Notes under the pieces: generated by a model
What the model saw: only the letters and a program-made list of their open reading frames with translations
Databases searched by the model: none
Told to the model about the DNA's origin: nothing
DNA from: Candidatus Kerfeldbacteria bacterium
GTDB taxonomy: Bacteria; Patescibacteriota; Patescibacteriia; SBBC01; CAIJZX01
Direction of reading: 5' to 3'
DNA: 10,482 bases
Assembly: GCA_016194465.1 (NCBI GenBank)
Contig: JACQBO010000018.1
Coordinates: 1-10,482 of the forward strand
In this document: one piece after another, positions 7,044-10,482 of the stretch
Numbering within the stretch: position 1 is the first letter of the stretch
How the letters are laid out: every line of letters begins with the position of its first letter
Position numbers and translations under genes: made by a program

Positions 7044-7330
7044 TTGTATTGGTTGACCCCATCCGGGTCTCTTTGGGCGGTGACCTCCTTTTTTTGTCAG
7101 AGCGGTCCATGGACATGCTTTCCATCAGGCGCGCTTTCCCCCAAATCGCACCTGACGAAAAGCGGAAAAACCAACGAGAGAGCGGGGTGGGGCGGCTGGA
7201 TCGCGCGTACCCGTGGTACCGGGTCAGGAGTCGCAATCGCGTCGCCGCAACTTGGGCCCGAGCGTTGACGGCCAAGTCAGAGCGGAGATACATCTCCCGG
7301 TCACTCACCCACCCCGAAAAAAAGAACGGA
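6985..7330 (-). ncRNA. Candidate structured RNA of about 340 nt (unknown family)
   Basis: This stretch lies between a near-consensus minus-strand promoter (7337-7366) and an 11-bp terminator with a long T-run. It is dense in possible stems: a 9-bp closing helix (7308-7316 with 7183-7191), GGAGA-UGUA-UCUCC (7284-7297), ACUUGG/CCAAGU (7272-7277 with 7250-7255), ACCCG/CGGGU (7220-7224 with 7209-7213), a 9-bp UCAGGUGCG/CGCGCCUGA stem with one G-U pair (7147-7155 with 7125-7133), and GACCC/GGGUC (7065-7069 with 7055-7059). It also carries AAAGGAGGU (7083-7091), a perfect anti-SD complement with no start codon nearby, and a 10-nt direct repeat gtcagagcgg (7096-7105, 7276-7285). I looked for hallmarks of tmRNA, RNase P RNA and SRP RNA and saw none. 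A 97-codon GTG-start frame (7015-7308) fills the unit; it matches nothing I recognise, has no clear Shine-Dalgarno site, and its stop is inside the terminator loop. A small protein gene therefore remains possible. Confidence 0.5.
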
Positions 7331-7336
7331 AAACGA

Positions 7337-7366
7337 AGTATAGGAAACTTTGCCGTGGGTTGTCAA
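7337..7366 (-). promoter_or_regulatory. Sigma70-type promoter of the structured-RNA unit
   Basis: A consensus TTGACA (7366-7361) and TATACT (7342-7337) are separated by 18 nt on the minus strand; the start is expected near 7330. A 13-nt dyad gggttg-t-caaccc (7357-7369) covers the -35, a possible operator. The -35 abuts the 15-bp inverted repeat at 7366-7405. Confidence 0.75.
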
Positions 7367-7405
7367 CCCCGCCCCACTTTCCCCTTTGGAAAAGTGGGGC
7401 GGGGT
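7366..7405. repeat. 15-bp perfect inverted repeat, GC-rich
   Basis: accccgccccacttt (7366-7380) is the exact reverse complement of aaagtggggcggggt (7391-7405), with a 10-nt spacer. No T-run follows it in either direction, so it is not a standard intrinsic terminator. It sits between the pgeF terminator and the -35 of the RNA unit. It could be a protein-binding operator, a transcription barrier or a small palindromic repeat. Confidence 0.7.
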
Positions 7406-7408
7406 AAA

Positions 7409-7438
7409 GAAAAAACCCAAGCGTTCAGTGCTTGGGTT
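7409..7438 (-). terminator. Intrinsic terminator of pgeF
   Basis: On the minus strand AACCCAAGC (7438-7430) and GCTTGGGTT (7422-7414) form a perfect 9-bp stem with a 7-nt loop, followed by TTTT-C-TTT. It begins 5 nt after the pgeF stop. Confidence 0.9.
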
Positions 7439-7443
7439 AAGAA

Positions 7444-8163
7444 TCACGATCTCCAGCCAATGATCGACACCATGACCTGCGGCGGATCATGGGGTTCGCG
7501 TCGGAACGAGAAGTAGCGGTCATCGCTGTAGGTGCATGATCCGTGCACCTGGATATGGGATGGGTTCACCCCGGCGTCGATCAGCTGGTTATAGGCAAAC
7601 CCCTTGAGGTTGAACGTGGTCTTGCCGTTGACGGTCGTGGCGTAGCCTTGCCGATTCCGCAGAGAAAAGTTTTGCTCGAGCCAGTCCGGCGTGACTTCAT
7701 AGTGGCTCGCGCTAATGGCCGGGCCAATCCCGACCGAGAGTCGGCCCGGCTTGATGCCGACATCTTTCAATTCATGGACCATCATTCTGGCCATGCCGCG
7801 GATTAAACCCTTCCAACCAGCATGAGCCAAGCCCACGGTGCCCGAATCCGGATCGAGAAAAAAGATCGGGAGGCAGTCACCGCTGGTCACCGCCAAGAAC
7901 AGTTTCCGCCGCCGGGTGATGAGCCCATCGACCCCGACGATCGTGCTGCCCGCCTCGGGTTCACCGGCATGGCAGACGCCGGTGCCGTGAACTAGCTTGG
8001 CCCGGATGACCCGCCAAGGATCGATTTCCAGCGCTTGCAAAAACTGGGCATAGTTTTCCCAGCTGGCATCGGCCTGGCCGTTCCCGATATTCATGCTGCC
8101 ATGGTGCCGGGTAGAGATGGTGGCGACCAGCCCCGGATATCGTCCAAATTGTTGAAAGAGCAT
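7444..8163 (-). CDS. pgeF: PgeF/YfiH-family protein (LACC1-like multicopper-oxidase fold domain)
   Basis: Members of this family (DUF152, YfiH, LACC1/FAMIN) act on purine nucleosides by phosphorolysis and deamination, and in E. coli PgeF keeps L-Ser out of peptidoglycan. The 239-residue product is of family length. The three metal and catalytic residues are in place: His59 in LVHGTGV, Cys97 in SGDCLPIFF and His114 in AHAGWKG. GIGPAIS and the C-terminal CTYSDDRYFSFRRE are also typical. A perfect AGGAGG lies 6 nt before the ATG, in contrast with the r-protein genes. A likely promoter lies at 8208-8236 and a terminator directly follows the stop, so it is probably a one-gene unit. Which reaction it performs here cannot be read from sequence. 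Confidence 0.93.
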   Translation of the reverse strand: MLFQQFGRYPGLVATISTRHHGSMNIGNGQADASWENYAQFLQALEIDPWRVIRAKLVHGTGVCHAGEPEAGSTIVGVDGLITRRRKLFLAVTSGDCLPIFFLDPDSGTVGLAHAGWKGLIRGMARMMVHELKDVGIKPGRLSVGIGPAISASHYEVTPDWLEQNFSLRNRQGYATTVNGKTTFNLKGFAYNQLIDAGVNPSHIQVHGSCTYSDDRYFSFRREPHDPPQVMVSIIGWRS

Positions 8164-8207
8164 GAGTTTCCTCCTCTCAAGACATGAAACAATCTCGACT
8201 TGCCGCC

Positions 8208-8236
8208 ACTCTAGCGTGGAAAGTCATATTCGTCAA
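8208..8236 (-). promoter_or_regulatory. Likely pgeF promoter
   Basis: TTGACG (8236-8231) and TAGAGT (8213-8208) lie 17 nt apart on the minus strand. The -35 overlaps the stop of the upstream phosphatase gene. The predicted leader is about 38 nt long and contains the AGGAGG site at 8170-8175. Confidence 0.55.
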
Positions 8237-8832
8237 GCATGTAGATGTTTCGTGTCATTCAGTTTGATAAGCTTTGGTCGTCCGGCCCGAAATTCAACCA
8301 CGGAAATGCCGGTGTTGTCGTGCTTATATTCGGGCACAACTTTGTATCGCGGCCCATGAAAAATATGGGTCAAGAGGAATCGAATAAATCCGCCATGACT
8401 GACAACCACGATCGTACCGCGTGCATGCTGACGATGAAAGACCCGGTACCACTGCTTCGTCCGCGTGAACAGGTCATGGAACGACTCGCCGCGCCGTGGC
8501 CGCCAGCGATAGCCGTGTTGCTTATGACGCATCCGGGCCCGTTCTAAAACTTGGAATGGCCGGCCCTCATACATGCCATGGCCCTTTTCCCGCAACGCCG
8601 GATCAAGCTGAATCATGACCGTGGGATGATACTTCGCAATCGCTTGCATCGTTTCCACGGCCCGGGTCAAGTCACTGGAATAGATCACATCGATCTTGAT
8701 TTTGGCCAAGGCCCGGCCGACTTTCCCGGCCTGGATTTTTCCGCGTCGGTTCAATGGGGTCATCCGGTGACCCTGGGCAATGTTGTATTTTAGATCATCG
8801 GTGTGGCCGTGGCGGACGAGGATGAGTCGCAT
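8233..8832 (-). CDS. Histidine phosphatase superfamily protein (phosphoglycerate mutase-like)
   Basis: The 199-residue product belongs to the histidine phosphatase (PGAM/CobC-like) superfamily, which transfers a phosphoryl group through an active-site His. The RHG motif is at residues 7-9 (LVRHGHTD) with His8 as nucleophile, and the second catalytic His is His146 in VVVSHGGF. Arg57 (TRAVET) and the acid Glu82 (LREKGHG) are also in place. The usual RHGE reads RHGH here. The substrate cannot be assigned. It starts 10 nt after the related frameshifted gene and is probably co-transcribed with it. No Shine-Dalgarno site is seen. Confidence 0.9.
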   Translation of the reverse strand: MRLILVRHGHTDDLKYNIAQGHRMTPLNRRGKIQAGKVGRALAKIKIDVIYSSDLTRAVETMQAIAKYHPTVMIQLDPALREKGHGMYEGRPFQVLERARMRHKQHGYRWRPRRGESFHDLFTRTKQWYRVFHRQHARGTIVVVSHGGFIRFLLTHIFHGPRYKVVPEYKHDNTGISVVEFRAGRPKLIKLNDTKHLHA

Positions 8833-8842
8833 GTGGAGAAAT

Positions 8843-9447
8843 CTAGTCTGCTTTCAACATTGATCTGATCGCGCTCGGTAAGGTCTTCATGCCGCCCAGA
8901 TGGGCGATGTCATTCAGGTGAACAATCCGGGCCCGGCCTTCTGGATGGATATCGAGCATGGTGATACCACCGTTCGACATCGAGTACTCTTCTCGTTCCA
9001 CATCAGCCCCACCCTCGACGGTGACTTCAAGCAAGGTGTAGAGAAAAAATCCATGGCTAACCACAAGAACAGTTTTACTCATATCTTGGGTTCGAAGATG
9101 CTCGAACCATGCGGCCGCTCGATGTTTCACATCGCGTAATGATTCACCGCCTTCGGGCCGCCAATCTCGAAACCCCAGACCAGAAATATCCCACCGTCGC
9201 GTTCCCGTAGGTTATCATCAATGATACGTTCGGCTTGGGGGTGAAATCGAGCGATGACTTCCGCGGTTTCAACAGCCCGCGGCATATGACTCGAATATAT
9301 AACATCGATGTGCTCGAGTTTCAGTCGTTGCGCTGTTGCTTCGGCCTGTTTTTCCCCAGTGCTGTTGAGCGAAATTGGGCCATGATGGACATGATGTTTA
9401 TCTTTATTGCGGTCAGTTTCGCCGTGGCGGACGAGGATGAGTTTCAT
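8843..9447 (-). pseudogene. Histidine phosphatase gene with a single-base frameshift
   Basis: The upstream member of a tandem pair. The first frame runs from ATG 9447: MKLILVRHGETDRNKD with the catalytic RHG, VIYSSHMPRAVETAEV and NLRERDGGIF. It then loses the family pattern and stops at 9127. Another frame carries on from about 9184 as SGLGFRDWRPEGGESLRDV, then KTVLVVSHGFF with the second catalytic His, ending ...SMLKAD at 8843. Adding one T to the TTT at 9184-9186 (giving ATA TTT TCT GGT) would restore a 201-residue protein, the same size as its neighbour. No canonical slippery heptamer is present. It may be a real recent mutation or a homopolymer sequencing error; if an error, this is an intact gene. 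Confidence 0.85.
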
Positions 9448-9454
9448 GTTAATT

Positions 9455-9463
9455 AGTATACCA
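9455..9463 (-). promoter_or_regulatory. Extended -10 promoter giving a possibly leaderless phosphatase mRNA
   Basis: TGG-TATACT (9463-9455) is an extended -10 on the minus strand, followed by AATTAAC and then the ATG at 9447. The expected transcription start falls on or next to the start codon. No TTGACA-like -35 is seen 17 nt upstream, which extended -10 promoters can do without. Confidence 0.5.
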
Positions 9464-9501
9464 TGCGAAAGTTTTTCCGTTGGATCTTAGTTACTACAGG
9501 A

Positions 9502-9530
9502 TTGACAGAGAATCATGCTTATGCTATTAA
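9502..9530 (+). promoter_or_regulatory. Promoter of the plus-strand gene
   Basis: A consensus TTGACA (9502-9507) lies 17 nt before TATTAA (9525-9530), which is preceded by TGC, an extended -10. The start is expected near 9537, leaving a leader of about 45 nt. Confidence 0.65.
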
Positions 9531-9568
9531 CAAACTATTGGTTGCTCGTTATAACGTGATGGTCCAAT

Positions 9569-9577
9569 AAAGGAGGT
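9569..9577 (+). promoter_or_regulatory. Full-length Shine-Dalgarno site for a GTG start
   Basis: AAAGGAGGT is complementary to nine bases of the 16S 3' tail. AGGAGG is 5 nt before the GTG at 9582, which fixes that start over the ATG at 9597. Confidence 0.85.
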
Positions 9578-9581
9578 CATT

Positions 9582-10079
9582 GTGCACGTTCATAGAATGC
9601 TGCTCTTCCTCACAATCCTGCGCGTCGATCGAACTCACCCGCGGTTCATCCTGGCGTTAGAGACAACCAAGTACCCTGTGCCGATATTCGGTGAATTCAT
9701 TGTAGACGTGAAGAAGGCACGTTTTGTCGAGCAGGACAAGCGACCGATCAATGATGTTGATTTGGCCCGACGAATGTGGAAGTACTACGGCCCAGAGGGT
9801 ACTGATGTTGAAAACCTTCGGACCGAGGAAGACCTCATAGCCTTTCTCGATCGCGAGCCCCAGACCGATCCGACCTATCATCCTCTCGAAGGTTTCTGGG
9901 GTATTGTATCAGGAAAGATCACCGACGTTCTCGGAAGTGGGTTCGAGGATGATGATCCTGAATGTCTGAAAGAAGCGGGTCAAAAACAGATCACCGGTAT
10001 TGCCGCTCCTGGAATTCTTTTGGAAGCTGAACTTGTCGAGTTTGAAGTTGACCCGAGGCACACGGACATCATTCTGTGA
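9582..10079 (+). CDS. Uncharacterised 165-residue protein
   Basis: I do not recognise this protein. The GTG start is fixed by a perfect Shine-Dalgarno site 5 nt upstream. After a short hydrophobic start (MLLFLTILRV) it becomes charged and acidic, with DLARRMWKYYGPEGTD, an EEDLIAFLD helix, a GFEDDDPECLKEAG stretch and a C-terminal strand-like ELVEFEVDPRHTDIIL. There is no convincing signal peptide, membrane segment or catalytic motif. It is the only plus-strand gene and has its own promoter and a terminator 6 nt after the stop, so it is a self-contained unit placed between fusA and the rest of the translation cluster. The codon pattern and ribosome-binding site mark it as a real gene; gain by transfer is plausible but unproven. 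Confidence 0.85.
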   Translation: MHVHRMLLFLTILRVDRTHPRFILALETTKYPVPIFGEFIVDVKKARFVEQDKRPINDVDLARRMWKYYGPEGTDVENLRTEEDLIAFLDREPQTDPTYHPLEGFWGIVSGKITDVLGSGFEDDDPECLKEAGQKQITGIAAPGILLEAELVEFEVDPRHTDIIL

Positions 10080-10084
10080 AACCC

Positions 10085-10115
10085 AAGAGCGAGTCCATTA
10101 GACCGCTCTTTTTTT
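10085..10115 (+). terminator. Intrinsic terminator of the plus-strand gene
   Basis: AAGAGCG (10085-10091) pairs perfectly with CGCTCTT (10104-10110), with an inner GTC/GAC pairing, and the right arm runs into seven T residues (10109-10115). On the minus strand the same hairpin follows the fusA stop but lacks a T-run, so it would stop fusA transcription poorly. Confidence 0.9.
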
Positions 10116-10121
10116 AATGCA

Positions 10122-10482
10122 TTATCTCGCCGCCTTCGTCTTCTCCCCCGCGATCGTCTCGGCCACATTGCGCGGTACTTCTTGGTAGTGGGAAAATTCC
10201 ATGGAGTACGAGGCCCGGCCTTGGGTCATGGAACGCAGTGACGTCGCATAGCCGAACATTTCACCTAAGGGGACGTCAGCGTCGATGACTTTGGCTTGGC
10301 CGCGGTCGCTCATTTCTTTAATGACCGCGCGCTTCGAGTTGAGATCGCCGATGACGTCGCCCATATTTGGTTCGGGGGTAATGACTTCGACGTTCATGAT
10401 TGGCTCGAGGAGGACTGGTTTGGCCTTTTTTGACGCTTCCTTGAAAGCGATCGAGCCGGCGATTTTGAAGGCCGCTTCGGAT
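10122..10482 (-). CDS. fusA: Translation elongation factor G, C-terminal 119 residues (partial)
   Basis: GTPase that drives translocation on the ribosome. Only domains IV (end) and V are in the window. The visible part starts SEAAFKIAGSIAFKEASKK, continues KPVLLEPIMNVEVITPE and MGDVIGDLNSKRA, and ends with the strongly conserved PLGEMFGYATSLRSMTQGRASYSMEFSHYQEVP. These are typical EF-G residues rather than RF3 or LepA. The gene continues past the right edge. In most bacteria tuf directly follows; here about 3.3 kb of unrelated genes intervene. A plus-strand terminator hairpin lies next to its stop. Confidence 0.97.
   Translation of the reverse strand, partial: SEAAFKIAGSIAFKEASKKAKPVLLEPIMNVEVITPEPNMGDVIGDLNSKRAVIKEMSDRGQAKVIDADVPLGEMFGYATSLRSMTQGRASYSMEFSHYQEVPRNVAETIAGEKTKAAR

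Noticed and set aside
6985..7330. tmRNA, RNase P RNA or SRP RNA
   Set aside because: I saw no tag frame ending in ALAA-like residues, no GAAAGUCC-type RNase P core and no GGAAGCAGCC SRP loop. A short GGTCAGG match on the plus strand lacks the rest of the SRP motif.
7371..7405. G-quadruplex on the minus strand
   Set aside because: Only three G4 tracts lie close together (GGGGAAAGTGGGGCGGGG); the fourth tract needed for an intramolecular quadruplex is missing, and the perfect inverted repeat explains the pattern better.
7025..7516. 163-codon plus-strand frame across the gene-free region into pgeF
   Set aside because: It reads against the promoter and terminator of the minus-strand unit, crosses the pgeF terminator and ends inside pgeF; no ribosome-binding site.
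9181..9190. Programmed -1 frameshift in the phosphatase gene
   Set aside because: The site reads G-ATA-TTT-C, not an X-XXY-YYZ slippery heptamer, so a mutation or sequencing error is simpler.

Overview
The window is the S10 ribosomal-protein cluster of a bacterium, read on the minus strand, with a translation-factor neighbourhood upstream of it. Reading right to left on the minus strand, it holds the 3' end of fusA (EF-G), a break of about 3.3 kb, then tuf (EF-Tu), rpsJ, rplC, rplD, rplW, rplB, rpsS, rplV, rpsC, rplP, rpmC, rpsQ, and the first three codons of what looks like rplN. Several r-proteins carry low-complexity Lys/Ala/Pro tails: uL23 has a long N-terminal one starting MSFFDRF, uL22 and uS19 have C-terminal ones, and uS10 has an N-terminal one. 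This style, with the compact operon and mid GC, suggests a Patescibacteria (CPR)-type organism. That placement is inference; no rRNA is present to confirm it.

Layout. Positions 1-11: start of rplN. Positions 12-117: a 106-nt insert with 16-bp perfect inverted ends, exactly between rpsQ and rplN. Positions 118-5072: eleven tightly packed r-protein genes from rpsQ to rplC, with junctions ranging from overlaps of 4 or 14 nt to gaps of 2-5 nt. Positions 5073-5246: a 174-nt rpsJ-rplC spacer with a terminator-like hairpin inside a 25-codon leader reading frame that ends on the rplC start codon. Positions 5247-6802: rpsJ and tuf. Positions 6803-7443: a 641-nt gene-free stretch. It holds the tuf promoter inside an inverted repeat, a separate promoter-to-terminator unit of about 340 nt that looks like a structured RNA, a 15-bp inverted repeat, and the pgeF terminator. 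Positions 7444-8163: pgeF. Positions 8233-9447: two tandem histidine phosphatase genes, the upstream one frameshifted. Positions 9582-10079: an unrecognised plus-strand gene with its own promoter, Shine-Dalgarno site and terminator. Positions 10122-10482: the C-terminal end of fusA.

How it works together. tuf and the S10 genes appear to be one transcription unit started by a TTGTCA-17-TATAAT promoter. None of the visible translation-operon starts has a convincing Shine-Dalgarno site. The r-protein genes instead use stop-start junctions (TAA-NNN-ATG or ATGA), which implies coupled re-initiation. In contrast, pgeF and the plus-strand gene have textbook AGGAGG sites, so the organism does use the anti-SD. 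The spacer between rpsJ and rplC is a plausible attenuation point separating tuf and rpsJ from the rest. The accessory genes between fusA and tuf interrupt a linkage that is adjacent in most bacteria.
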